In this document: positions 9,001 to 16,446 of the stretch, piece after piece
Numbering within the stretch: position 1 is the first letter of the stretch
How the letters are laid out: every line of letters begins with the position of its first letter
Source: Methyloversatilis sp. XJ19-49
GTDB lineage: Bacteria > Pseudomonadota > Gammaproteobacteria > Burkholderiales > Rhodocyclaceae
Direction of reading: 5' to 3'
NCBI RefSeq assembly: GCF_024580145.1
Contig: NZ_JANINI010000003.1
Span: 308,062 to 357,546 of the forward strand
Length of the DNA: 49,485 bases
Position numbers and translations under genes: made by a program
Notes under the pieces: generated by a model
Databases searched by the model: none
What the model saw: only the letters and a program-made list of their open reading frames with translations
What the model was told of the DNA's origin: nothing

Positions 9001-9039
9001 CTGCAACACCGGATCGCCAAGGGGCGATCCGGTGTGCAG
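9001..9039 (+). terminator. Strong hairpin after the HES-repeat gene
   Basis: A perfect 13-bp stem (9006-9018 with 9023-9035, acaccggatcgcc) closed by an aagg loop, extended by an outer ctgc/gcag pairing. It begins a few bases after the stop codon. It lacks a U-tract, so it is an imperfect intrinsic terminator but a convincing transcript end. Confidence 0.7.
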
Positions 9040-9154
9040 CGCAACCGTCGCAATGGCGCATCTTCTCGCGGGCTGTCATCGGCCCGCTTCTCCTTTCACG
9101 CGAAGCGAAGCGGCTGCGCCAGCCGTGATGCGGCGCAGCAGGAATTGATGCTCC

Positions 9155-9207
9155 TGATAGTCCGATCGGACTATCAATGTCCATATTTCATGTCACGGCA
9201 TGGACAT
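9155..9207. promoter_or_regulatory. Palindromic operator-like sites before the ExbB gene
   Basis: A 22-bp perfect palindrome (9155-9176, core TAGTCCGATCGGACTA) is followed directly by an 8-bp inverted repeat, atgtccat (9177-9184) with atggacat (9200-9207). They lie 45-95 bp upstream of the first gene of the ExbB-TonB operon, where a repressor or activator would act. Related TAGTCCG-WW-CGG sequences recur before the PEP-CTERM gene. Confidence 0.55.
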
Positions 9208-9250
9208 GTTCCGCCCCGACAATCGGCGCTGAAACTTATCCCCGCCTGCC

Positions 9251-10930
9251 ATGAAAACCCTGATTGCTCTCGGCGCCTTCGCGGCGCTTATCCCCTCTTT
9301 TGCCAACGCCTGGTGGGACGAAGCGTGGACCGCGCGCCGAATTGTCACGCTGGATACCAGCGCTGCGGGCGTACCGATCACGGCACCGCAGAATTCGATT
9401 CCGGTGGCAATCCGCCTGCACAGCGGGAATTTCGACTTTCTTGCCGCAAAGGACGACGGCTCGGACATCCGTTTTGTCACGGCAGACGACAAGACGGTGC
9501 TGAAGCACCACATCGAACGCTATGACGCGCTGAACGAACTGGCTGTGGTGTGGGTGCAGGTCCCACTGATCGCCGCCGGCGACGCGCCGGCCACGTTGTA
9601 TGCCTACTTCGGCAATGCAGCCGTCGGCGGCGCGCAGGACAGCAAGGCGACGTATGACGCCTCGACGGTCGGCGTGTGGCATTTTTCGGAAACCGCACCG
9701 CTGGCCGATTCTTCGGCCAGCGCGCTGGTGGCGCAGGGTGCCGTGCAGATGCAGAAGGCTGCGCTGCTTGGCGACGCCGCCATTTTCGGTGGAACGCCCA
9801 TCACGGTCGCGGCCGCCGCGCCGCTGGCGACGACCGCCGGCGGCGCCTGGACGATGTCGGCCTGGATCAAGCCGGCTGCGTTGCCGCAGCAGGCGACGCT
9901 GTACGGCCAGGGCGCACTGACCGTGAAGATCGAAGACACTGCGCTGGCACTGAACATCGGCGCCACCCGTCTGGCCGGCGGCACGCTGCAGCCGGGCGTG
10001 TGGCAGCACGTCGCGGCAACGGTGGGCGGCGGCAAGGCCACCCTCTATGTAAATGGCCAGCCAGCCGGCAGTGCCGACGTTGCGCTGACAGCGGAGCAGG
10101 CCGAAGTCGTCATCGGCGACGGCTACACCGGTGAGCTGGACGAACTGCAACTTGCGAACACGGTGCGCGGCCCGGACTGGATCAAGCTGGCCGCACTGGG
10201 GCAGGGTGCCGACGCGACCTTCGTCGCGGTGCGTGAGGAGGTGGCCGAATCCGAAGGCGGTCACAGCCATTTCGCCGTGCTGGTGGACAATCTGACGGTG
10301 GATGCCTGGGTCGTCATCATCATCCTCGGCGTCATGTTTCTGATCAGCGCCTGGGTCATGGTGGACAAGGCGATGCAGGTGACGCGCATCGACAAGGCGA
10401 ACCGCGGCTTCATCAATCGCTTCCGTACGGCAGCCAATGACTTCCTGCTGCTCGACAAGGGTGAAACATATGGCGACTCGTCGCTGTTCCGCCTGTATGG
10501 CGCCGGCCTGCGTGAAATACGCAAGCGCTTTGATAGCCAGGGCGAAGCGGCCGGGCTGACCGGTGCGTCGATGGACGCGATCAAGGCCGCCATCGATGCC
10601 GATCTGGTGCGCGAATCGCACAAGCTCAACGCGCGCATGGTGTTGCTGACCATCGCGATTTCCGGCGGCCCCTTCCTCGGCCTGCTCGGTACCGTGGTCG
10701 GCGTGATGATCGTGTTCGCCGCCATCGCGGCGGCCGGCGACGTGAATGTCACGGCCATCGCGCCCGGCATTGCGGCGGCACTGCTCGCCACGGTTGCCGG
10801 TCTGGCGGTCGCGATTCCGGCGCTGTTCGGCTACAACTACCTCGCGTCGCGCATCAAGAACATCAGCGCCGACATGCAGATCTTCGTCGACGAATTCGTC
10901 ACCCGCGTCGCCGAAGCGCACGGCCGCTGA
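9251..10930 (+). CDS. ExbB/TolQ proton channel fused to a DUF2341/LamG-like ectodomain
   Basis: A 559-residue inner-membrane protein. A Sec signal (1-19) is followed by WWDEAW and a DUF2341-like domain (about 25-125), then a concanavalin/LamG-like region (about 130-310, with AWTMSAWIKP and GVWQHVAAT typical of LamG folds). The C-terminal third is a normal MotA/TolQ/ExbB channel: helix 1 at about 350-371, then helices 2 and 3 at 464-497 and 503-532, with GGPFLGLLGTVVGVM as the family signature. It should conduct protons with ExbD to energise TonB. The large ectodomain faces the periplasm and may bind a carbohydrate or another protein; that is inference. First gene of the exbB-exbD-exbD-tonB run. 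The ribosome-binding site is poor. Confidence 0.88.
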   Translation: MKTLIALGAFAALIPSFANAWWDEAWTARRIVTLDTSAAGVPITAPQNSIPVAIRLHSGNFDFLAAKDDGSDIRFVTADDKTVLKHHIERYDALNELAVVWVQVPLIAAGDAPATLYAYFGNAAVGGAQDSKATYDASTVGVWHFSETAPLADSSASALVAQGAVQMQKAALLGDAAIFGGTPITVAAAAPLATTAGGAWTMSAWIKPAALPQQATLYGQGALTVKIEDTALALNIGATRLAGGTLQPGVWQHVAATVGGGKATLYVNGQPAGSADVALTAEQAEVVIGDGYTGELDELQLANTVRGPDWIKLAALGQGADATFVAVREEVAESEGGHSHFAVLVDNLTVDAWVVIIILGVMFLISAWVMVDKAMQVTRIDKANRGFINRFRTAANDFLLLDKGETYGDSSLFRLYGAGLREIRKRFDSQGEAAGLTGASMDAIKAAIDADLVRESHKLNARMVLLTIAISGGPFLGLLGTVVGVMIVFAAIAAAGDVNVTAIAPGIAAALLATVAGLAVAIPALFGYNYLASRIKNISADMQIFVDEFVTRVAEAHGR

Positions 10931-10936
10931 GAGGCG

Positions 10937-11017
10937 AAAATGCGACCCCCACGCTCACTTCGTTCGCTGCCCCCCACGGGGGCTGCTCAGCGCCTTCGGG
11001 CGGCCGGGCGGCGCTGA
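10937..11017 (+). repeat. Intergenic repeat-like hairpin between exbB and exbD
   Basis: An 88-bp gap holds sequence typical of betaproteobacterial dispersed repeats (cttcgttcgctgcccccca, then ttcgggcggccgggcgg). It contains an 8-bp stem, tcagcgcc (10987-10994) with ggcgctga (11010-11017), ending one base before the exbD start codon. No Shine-Dalgarno sequence is visible before that ATG. That it is a dispersed repeat is from memory of similar genomes, since only one copy is in the window. Confidence 0.5.
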
Positions 11018-11018
11018 C

Positions 11019-11429
11019 ATGTCCGCCGACGTCAAGGACGACAACCAGCCGTACGACGAAATCAACGTCACGCCCATGCTCGACCTGGCGTACGTGCTGC
11101 TGGTGGTATTCATCATCATGACCACGGCGTCGGTGCAGGGCATCAAAGTCGAAGCGCCGGTGACCGAAACGATCACCAGCCTCGCCAAACCGCAAACCCG
11201 TGCCATCACGATCACGGCGGCCGGCGACGTTTTCCTCGATGCCTACCCGGTCGATCTGGCGATGCTCGAAACCCGCCTCGCCCAGCACAAGAGCGCCAAC
11301 CCGGCGCTGCCCGTGGTGCTCAAGGGCGACGCGGCCGCGCACTTCGAAAAGGTGTCGGCCGTGCTGGAAATCTGCAAGCGGCTGGACATCACCGAAGTCG
11401 GGCTGGTGACCAAGAAAGCGGCAGGCTAG
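11019..11429 (+). CDS. exbD: Biopolymer transport protein ExbD (first copy)
   Basis: A 136-residue ExbD/TolR protein with a short cytoplasmic N-terminus, one membrane helix (about residues 22-42) and a periplasmic domain. The helix has INVTPMLDLAYVLLVVF, whose aspartate corresponds to the proton-carrying Asp25 of E. coli ExbD. The periplasmic part (VFLDAYPVDLAMLETRL onward) is of normal length. The start is the first ATG before the conserved NVTP motif; frames reaching further upstream run through the repeat. Pairs with the upstream ExbB. Confidence 0.9.
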   Translation: MSADVKDDNQPYDEINVTPMLDLAYVLLVVFIIMTTASVQGIKVEAPVTETITSLAKPQTRAITITAAGDVFLDAYPVDLAMLETRLAQHKSANPALPVVLKGDAAAHFEKVSAVLEICKRLDITEVGLVTKKAAG

Positions 11430-11448
11430 GCATGGAGCGGAACGCGTA

Positions 11449-11853
11449 ATGCAGGTCAATACCGAAGCCAAGCCGTATGACTCGATCAACGTCACGCCGA
11501 TGCTCGACCTGGCGTACGTGCTGCTGGTCGTGTTCATCCTGATGACGACTGCCGGCGTGCAGGGGCTGACGATGACGCTGCCCAAGCCGTCGAACAAGCC
11601 GAGCACCGAGCAGCACGAAATCAAGATCGTGCAGGTGATGGAAAGCGGTGCGCTGATGGTCAATGGCGTCGGTGTCACGCTGGGCCAGCTCGAAGGCCAG
11701 CTCAATGCCGTGCGGGCGCGTGATCCGAAGTTCAGCGTGATGATCCGCGGTGAAGCGCGTGCGCCTTACAGCGGCGTGATCGAGGTGATCGATCTGGTCA
11801 ATCGCATGGGCATCGAGAACGTCGGCCTGATCACGTCCAGGATCGGTACCTGA
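11449..11853 (+). CDS. exbD: Biopolymer transport protein ExbD (second copy)
   Basis: A second 134-residue ExbD directly after the first. It shares SINVTPMLDLAYVLLVVFILMTT, including the membrane aspartate, but its periplasmic half differs, so this is an old duplication rather than a recent one. Two ExbD paralogues beside one ExbB are known in several proteobacterial TonB loci and may form a mixed dimer inside the ExbB pentamer. The stop shares one base with the tonB start. Confidence 0.9.
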   Translation: MQVNTEAKPYDSINVTPMLDLAYVLLVVFILMTTAGVQGLTMTLPKPSNKPSTEQHEIKIVQVMESGALMVNGVGVTLGQLEGQLNAVRARDPKFSVMIRGEARAPYSGVIEVIDLVNRMGIENVGLITSRIGT

Positions 11854-12557
11854 TGGCGGCGCTGGCTGAAGATTCCCTCGAGGGTACGAGCACCGGCCGT
11901 CGTGTGCGCAACATCCTGCTGGCGCTGGTCGGCATGGGGGTGGTGGGTTACGGCGGCTACTGGCTGAAGTCGCAGTTTTCGACGCCGTCGGCACCGACCC
12001 GTCAGGTGACGAAGATTTCCATCATTCCGGATACGCCGCCGCCCCCACCGCCGCCGCCGCGCGAAGAGAAGCGGCCGGAGCCGAAGGAGCAGAAGGACGT
12101 CAAGGTCGAGCAGCCCAAGCCGGTCGAGGCACCGCCGCAGCAGGCCGAGCAGCTGAAGATGGAAGGTGCGGCCGGAGACGGCCCGAGCGCGTTTGCGTCG
12201 GGCGACGTCACCAATGAATACAAGGGCGGTGACGTCGGCAGCACGATAGGCGGCGCGCCGGCCAAGCCCAGCCGTATGCAGTACGCCTTCTACACCAATG
12301 CGCTGCAGCGCCACATCCAGGACGAACTCGCGCGCAACCGCAACGTGAAGCAGATCGATTACCGCGTCGTCGTGAAGGTGTGGCTCGGCCGTGACGGCAG
12401 CATCCAGCGCGCCGTGCTCGACGACAGCACCGGTGACGACAAGGCCGACAGCGCGCTGTCGGCGGCGCTGGCCGACATGCGCGCCTTCCGCGACGCACCG
12501 CCCGCCGACATGCCGCAGCCGATCCGCCTGCGCATCACCAACCGACTGACCGGCTGA
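11853..12557 (+). CDS. tonB: TonB-family energy transducer
   Basis: A 234-residue protein with the TonB layout: short cytoplasmic tail, one membrane helix (about 19-37, NILLALVGMGVVGYGGYWL), a proline-rich spacer (about 53-92 with eight consecutive prolines and alternating Glu/Lys-Pro), and a C-terminal TonB/TolA-like domain (about 140-234). It should carry energy from ExbB/ExbD to an outer-membrane partner. Unlike E. coli TonB, the membrane helix has no histidine. The 1-bp overlap with exbD shows tight coupling. The likely partner is unclear, since the gene that follows encodes a porin and not a TonB-dependent receptor. Confidence 0.85.
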   Translation: MAALAEDSLEGTSTGRRVRNILLALVGMGVVGYGGYWLKSQFSTPSAPTRQVTKISIIPDTPPPPPPPPREEKRPEPKEQKDVKVEQPKPVEAPPQQAEQLKMEGAAGDGPSAFASGDVTNEYKGGDVGSTIGGAPAKPSRMQYAFYTNALQRHIQDELARNRNVKQIDYRVVVKVWLGRDGSIQRAVLDDSTGDDKADSALSAALADMRAFRDAPPADMPQPIRLRITNRLTG

Positions 12558-12607
12558 GCGCGCGAGCGCCTCGCTTACCCATTCCAGACAGATCCCGGAC
12601 CGATGTC

Positions 12608-14260
12608 ATGAAGAAATCCCTCCTCCCTGTTGCACTGGCCGCGCTGTTCGCGCTGCCGGCGCACGCCAGTGAAGCGGAAACGCTGGATACGCTGCGCCAG
12701 ACCACGCTCAACCTGATCGATGCACTGGTCGACACAGGCGTGCTGACGCGCGAAAAAGCCGATGCGCTGGTCAAGGCTGCCGAAGCAAAAACTGCCAAGG
12801 CGGTGGCCAAGGCAAAAAAAGACACTACGGTGCGCGTGCAGTACGTGCCCGAATCGGTGAAGGCTGAGATACGCGACCAGCTGAAGCAGGAAGTGCTTGC
12901 GCAGGCGCGCAGCGAAGGCTGGGCCGCTCCGAACTCGATTCCGGAGTGGACCGAGCGCATCAAGATCGAGGGTGATCTGCGGGTGCGTTACCAGAACGAT
13001 CGCTTCCCGGCCGGCAATACGCCGATCGGCGGCTTCGCGCCGGGTGCCATCGGCAATCCGGGTGCGACCAATGATGACTTTCCGCTCGGCACGCGCTTTC
13101 CGTCAGGCGTCGATCTCGATGGCAACGGCTTTCCGAACGGTAACGTCGATGACAACGTAAATCGGCTGCGCCTGCGAGCCCGTCTGGGTGTGCTGGCGAA
13201 GATCAGCGACGGGGTCAGCGCAGGCTTGCGCTTTACCACCGGCAATGTGACCGACCGCGTGTCGACAAACCAGACGTTGGGCAGCGGCTTCAACAAGTAC
13301 AGCTTCCTCGTGGATCGCGCCTACATCAAGATCGATCCGGTCGAGTGGGCGTCGTTCACCGGTGGGCGCGTGCCCAACCCGTGGTTTGCCACCGATCTGG
13401 TGTGGGACGAAGACCTGAACTTCGACGGCATTGCCGTCAATCTGCGCAACGTCACGCCGACCGCCACTCTGCGGCCGTTCGCCACCGCCGGCTGGTTCCC
13501 GCTGCGCGCCGACAATCCGCCGAACGCAGAAAAGCAGTGGCTGGCCGGTGCCCAGATCGGCACCGAATTCGACTGGAATTCGTCGATCAAGCTGCGCTTC
13601 GGCCTGGCGAAGTATCACTACAGCCGCATCGAGGCGCGCACCGACAACAACTACGATGCGCTCAATGGGCCGCTGCAGGGCTACGGGCGCTACGCGCACT
13701 CGTCCGCACTGCGCGCCAGGGGCAATACGCTGGTGCAGACGAACAGCCCGATCGACAACACCGAAGCACCGATCTACGGTCTGGCGTCGAAATTCGAGCC
13801 GTGGGTGCTCACCGCCACCGCCGATCTGGCGCACTTCGATCCGGTGCATGTGCTGCTGTCCGCCGAATACGTGAAGAACACAGGCTTTGACCGAGGCGAC
13901 ATCCAGCGGCGCACCGGTTTGGCGTTGACCGACGGCAAGGACACGGCGTACCACCTGCGTGCCGCAGTCGGCATGCCTTCGGTCACGCTGAGCGACGATT
14001 GGCAGGTGTTCCTGTCATATAAATACATCGGATCCGATGCCGTGCTCGACGGCTTCACCGATTCGGATCTCGGCCTCGGTGGCACCAATATCAAGGGTTT
14101 CGTGCTTGGCGGCAGCTACGGCCTGTACCGCAACACGGCGCTCGGGCTGCGCTGGTACTCGGCGAAGAACATCCAGACCATGACCTATGATCCCACTGCC
14201 ATCACCGCCCAGCGCTACGAAGTGGACACGCTGATGATGGACATGAGCGTGAAGTTCTGA
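12608..14260 (+). CDS. Putative porin with N-terminal helical region
   Basis: A 550-residue outer-membrane protein of the putative porin type often found beside DUF2341-ExbB genes. A Sec signal (1-20, ending AHAS) precedes a helical region (about 22-115: LIDALVDTGVLTREKADALVKAAEAK) that could span the periplasm or form a trimer stalk, then a beta-barrel (about 120-550) opening with IKIEGDLRVRYQNDRF and ending in an aromatic residue (MSVKF). It is only 50 bp after tonB and 2 bp before the coiled-coil gene, so it belongs to this operon. The transported substrate is unknown. Confidence 0.85.
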   Translation: MKKSLLPVALAALFALPAHASEAETLDTLRQTTLNLIDALVDTGVLTREKADALVKAAEAKTAKAVAKAKKDTTVRVQYVPESVKAEIRDQLKQEVLAQARSEGWAAPNSIPEWTERIKIEGDLRVRYQNDRFPAGNTPIGGFAPGAIGNPGATNDDFPLGTRFPSGVDLDGNGFPNGNVDDNVNRLRLRARLGVLAKISDGVSAGLRFTTGNVTDRVSTNQTLGSGFNKYSFLVDRAYIKIDPVEWASFTGGRVPNPWFATDLVWDEDLNFDGIAVNLRNVTPTATLRPFATAGWFPLRADNPPNAEKQWLAGAQIGTEFDWNSSIKLRFGLAKYHYSRIEARTDNNYDALNGPLQGYGRYAHSSALRARGNTLVQTNSPIDNTEAPIYGLASKFEPWVLTATADLAHFDPVHVLLSAEYVKNTGFDRGDIQRRTGLALTDGKDTAYHLRAAVGMPSVTLSDDWQVFLSYKYIGSDAVLDGFTDSDLGLGGTNIKGFVLGGSYGLYRNTALGLRWYSAKNIQTMTYDPTAITAQRYEVDTLMMDMSVKF

Positions 14261-14262
14261 CC

Positions 14263-14913
14263 ATGAAGACCCTGAGCTTCCTTCTGGTGGCGCTGCTTGG
14301 CGCCACGTCGGTCCATGCGCAGCAGGCTTCGCGCGAGCAGGAACAGTTGCGCCGCCTGCGCGCCCAGGCGCAGCAGTTGCAGCAGGCGCTGTCGGCCGAA
14401 CAGCAGGCGCGCCAGCAGGCGGCTGCCGAAGCCGACCGGCTGAAGCAGGCGGCCGAAGTCGAATTGCCCAAGCTTGAAGAAGAAGCCGCCAGCGCAAAGC
14501 GCCGCGCCAGCGGTGCGCAGCGCAAGGCTGATCAGCTTGCGAGCGAACTGGAGGAAGCGCGTGTCGCCGCCGCAGCACAGGCGCAGCAGCTCGAAGCGAC
14601 CCGCAAGCAGCTGGCCGACCGCGAGCGCGATCTGGCACAGACCCGCGACACCTTGCAGAAGACCGAGCGCGAACTCGAAGGCGCACGTATCCAGGGTGAA
14701 TCGCTGACCGGCAAGCTGGCCCAGTGCACCAAGGACAACGTCGCCCTGTACCAGACCGGCATCGACATGCTCGATCGCTGGCGCGACCGCTCGCTCGGCG
14801 AGCGCGTCGGCCAGGCCGAGCCGTTCACCCAGATCGGACGCGTCAAGCTGGAAAACCTCGTCGAAGGCTATCGCGACCGCCTCGAAGACAGTCTGTCCCG
14901 CCCGGAAAAGTAA
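14263..14913 (+). CDS. Exported coiled-coil protein
   Basis: A 216-residue protein with a Sec signal (1-20, ending VHAQ) and a long heptad-rich Gln/Glu/Ala helix (about 22-155), followed by a short C-terminal region with CTKDNVALYQTGIDMLDRW. It resembles periplasmic spacer or adaptor proteins, but I do not recognise a named family. Only 2 bp separate it from the porin gene, so the two products probably work together, for instance with this protein bridging the porin and TonB or the peptidoglycan. One cysteine is in the C-terminal part. Confidence 0.75.
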   Translation: MKTLSFLLVALLGATSVHAQQASREQEQLRRLRAQAQQLQQALSAEQQARQQAAAEADRLKQAAEVELPKLEEEAASAKRRASGAQRKADQLASELEEARVAAAAQAQQLEATRKQLADRERDLAQTRDTLQKTERELEGARIQGESLTGKLAQCTKDNVALYQTGIDMLDRWRDRSLGERVGQAEPFTQIGRVKLENLVEGYRDRLEDSLSRPEK

Positions 14914-14970
14914 AGGCGGGCTGCGGGCTGCGCCTCGCCTGTGGGAAGCGTCGGCCTGTAGGAGCGGTCC

Positions 14971-15006
14971 TGTGGGTGCGGTGGCCTGGGGATCGCCGCT
15001 CCCACA
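14971..15006. repeat. Degenerate REP-like hairpin, copy 4
   Basis: A decayed version of the REP-like element: tgtgggtgcgg at the left and cgccgctcccaca at the right, with a 10-nt centre. A separate truncated head (gtgggaagcg) is at 14941. Confidence 0.6.
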
Positions 15007-15283
15007 GGGCTGCCGTTCCACGGTCAGCACAGCGGACCCGTGCTCCCCACGCCCGTTCCGCCTCTGCAGCCGATGCCCGGCCTGCCGTGACGCGACGTTA
15101 CACAAATTTTCTGATGCACCGCCGCATTTTGCCGGCCTGCTTTACACCTTGCGGACTACCCGCAACTGCCCTTGCATCCATGCGAGTTGTAACAAACCGA
15201 CGCATTCAGGCGATTTTCAGACTTTACGGACCATTCTCGAAATCCTTTCCCATAAAAGATTTCAGGGGATCGGATCATTTTTC

Positions 15284-15404
15284 ATGAGCCGAACGGACTA
15301 CGAATTCGAAGCCGGGCTGCAACGGTTTCGTCATCTGCGATCGCTAACGTCCTGCCCAGGTCAACGGACGGAATTCTTTACAGCCAATAGTCCGAACGGC
15401 TCAT
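15284..15404. promoter_or_regulatory. Inverted pair of TAGTCCG-type sites
   Basis: Left arm 15284-15300 (atgagccgaacggacta) and right arm 15388-15404 (tagtccgaacggctcat) are inverted copies with two mismatches, 87 nt apart. Each matches half of the 9155-9176 palindrome (TAGTCCG-WW-CGG). They could be binding sites for one regulator, or fold as a long-range stem in a leader RNA. Confidence 0.5.
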
Positions 15405-15528
15405 TCATTGGCACTACCCACTTCGGGCGGGTGTAACGCGAGCCCGTCAATCTCGATTCGCTTCCTCGTGGAGCAGGGCGATCCGGTGCGAGCCGGATAC
15501 CACCCACGAACTTTCCTAGGAGATTTAT

Positions 15529-16389
15529 ATGTTCAAAATTAAACTGCTGGCAGGCGTTGCCGCTGTTGCGATGTCGGGTGCCGCGAGCGCCGGCATCATC
15601 GGCTCGAACGGCGGGAATACCGAATTGGTATTTACCGCATATGTCGGTGATGTTGGCTACACCTACGACCTCGCCGACGCTGGCTTCAACAGCATCTTCG
15701 GCAGCAACGTGTTGATGGACAGCCTGATTGGCAGCGGCAACCAGAACGCCAACAACACAGCTCAGCTGACCGCAACGAAGTCATACCTCACCAACAACTT
15801 CTCGACCGGCGTTGTATTCGACGCGGCGCTGACTGGCTTCGACAGCTTCCTGGCGTTGTCGGGCGGCACCACGGGCGTGTTGTGGAATGTTTGGTCCGGT
15901 GAAAACGGCGGTGTTGCACGCGTCGTTCAGACCGTCGCCTCCGAGCCTGCAGCGCGCGTTCGTTCCAACACGATCCTCGGCGCTGTTTCGCAGTTTAGCT
16001 TCTACACGGATGCAAACAGCCAAGGCGGCACGCATAACAATCTGGACGTGACTGTTGATGGCTACCGCGTGACGACTGTCCTCGACGGTAACGCGTTTGC
16101 CGGCAAGGTTGCTCCCGAGCTCAGCAAGACCTACGGCAGCTTTGGCAGCATCGGCGACACCATGGACATGTATGTGGTCCGCAGTGCGTCATCACTGTCA
16201 AACACCAGCCTGGGCGGCTTTGCCCAACTCCTGGGTGGAACCGACCAAGCGGTGACTGCCAAGGTTTACGTCGGCGACCAAGGCGAATATCGCCTGCAGA
16301 TCAGCGCTGTACCTGAGCCGGAAACCTACGCAATGCTGCTGGCTGGTCTGGGCCTGATCGGCTTTGCCGCCCGTCGTCGCAGCGTCTGA
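15529..16389 (+). CDS. PEP-CTERM sorting domain protein
   Basis: A 286-residue exported protein. The Sec signal (1-21, ending ASAG) is followed by a region rich in Gly, Ser, Asn and Thr without a recognised domain, then a classic PEP-CTERM tail (about 261-286: VPEPETYAMLLAGLGLIGFA and a terminal ARRR). The tail is the cleavage and sorting signal for an exosortase, so the mature protein should end up at the cell surface or in extracellular polymer. No exosortase gene is in the window. A strong aggag site precedes the ATG. It lies 57 bp upstream of the PstS-like gene with similar ribosome-binding-site context (ggagat), suggesting co-transcription. Confidence 0.9.
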   Translation: MFKIKLLAGVAAVAMSGAASAGIIGSNGGNTELVFTAYVGDVGYTYDLADAGFNSIFGSNVLMDSLIGSGNQNANNTAQLTATKSYLTNNFSTGVVFDAALTGFDSFLALSGGTTGVLWNVWSGENGGVARVVQTVASEPAARVRSNTILGAVSQFSFYTDANSQGGTHNNLDVTVDGYRVTTVLDGNAFAGKVAPELSKTYGSFGSIGDTMDMYVVRSASSLSNTSLGGFAQLLGGTDQAVTAKVYVGDQGEYRLQISAVPEPETYAMLLAGLGLIGFAARRRSV

Positions 16390-16446
16390 TTCCCTTCTTG
16401 CCTTAAAGGTTGCGCGACGATGCGCGACCCGTTCTGGAGATAGACC

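Larger units (their letters stand above)
14914..15528 (+). other. 615-bp intergenic region before the PEP-CTERM gene
   Basis: No convincing gene is present; an open frame at 14972-15436 has non-coding composition. The region holds a degenerate REP-like hairpin (14971-15006), a pair of TAGTCCG-type inverted repeats (15284-15300 and 15388-15404), small hairpins at about 15415-15435 and 15482-15499 (atccgg/ccggat), and an aggag ribosome-binding site just before the next ATG. Base composition is more AT-rich from 15090 onward, so a promoter is likely but cannot be placed with confidence. No known riboswitch consensus was recognised. Confidence 0.6.

Noticed and set aside
9236-10921. 561-residue antisense open frame over the ExbB fusion gene
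   Set aside because: Arg/His/Gly-rich shadow without signal or motif; the plus-strand gene has clear ExbB features.
14972-15436. 154-codon open frame in the region before the PEP-CTERM gene
   Set aside because: Cys/Pro/Arg-rich low-quality translation crossing a REP-like hairpin and inverted repeats; no ribosome-binding site; treated as non-coding.
15440-15528. Possible riboswitch upstream of the PEP-CTERM gene
   Set aside because: Small hairpins are present but I could not match c-di-GMP, cobalamin or other known riboswitch consensus sequences.
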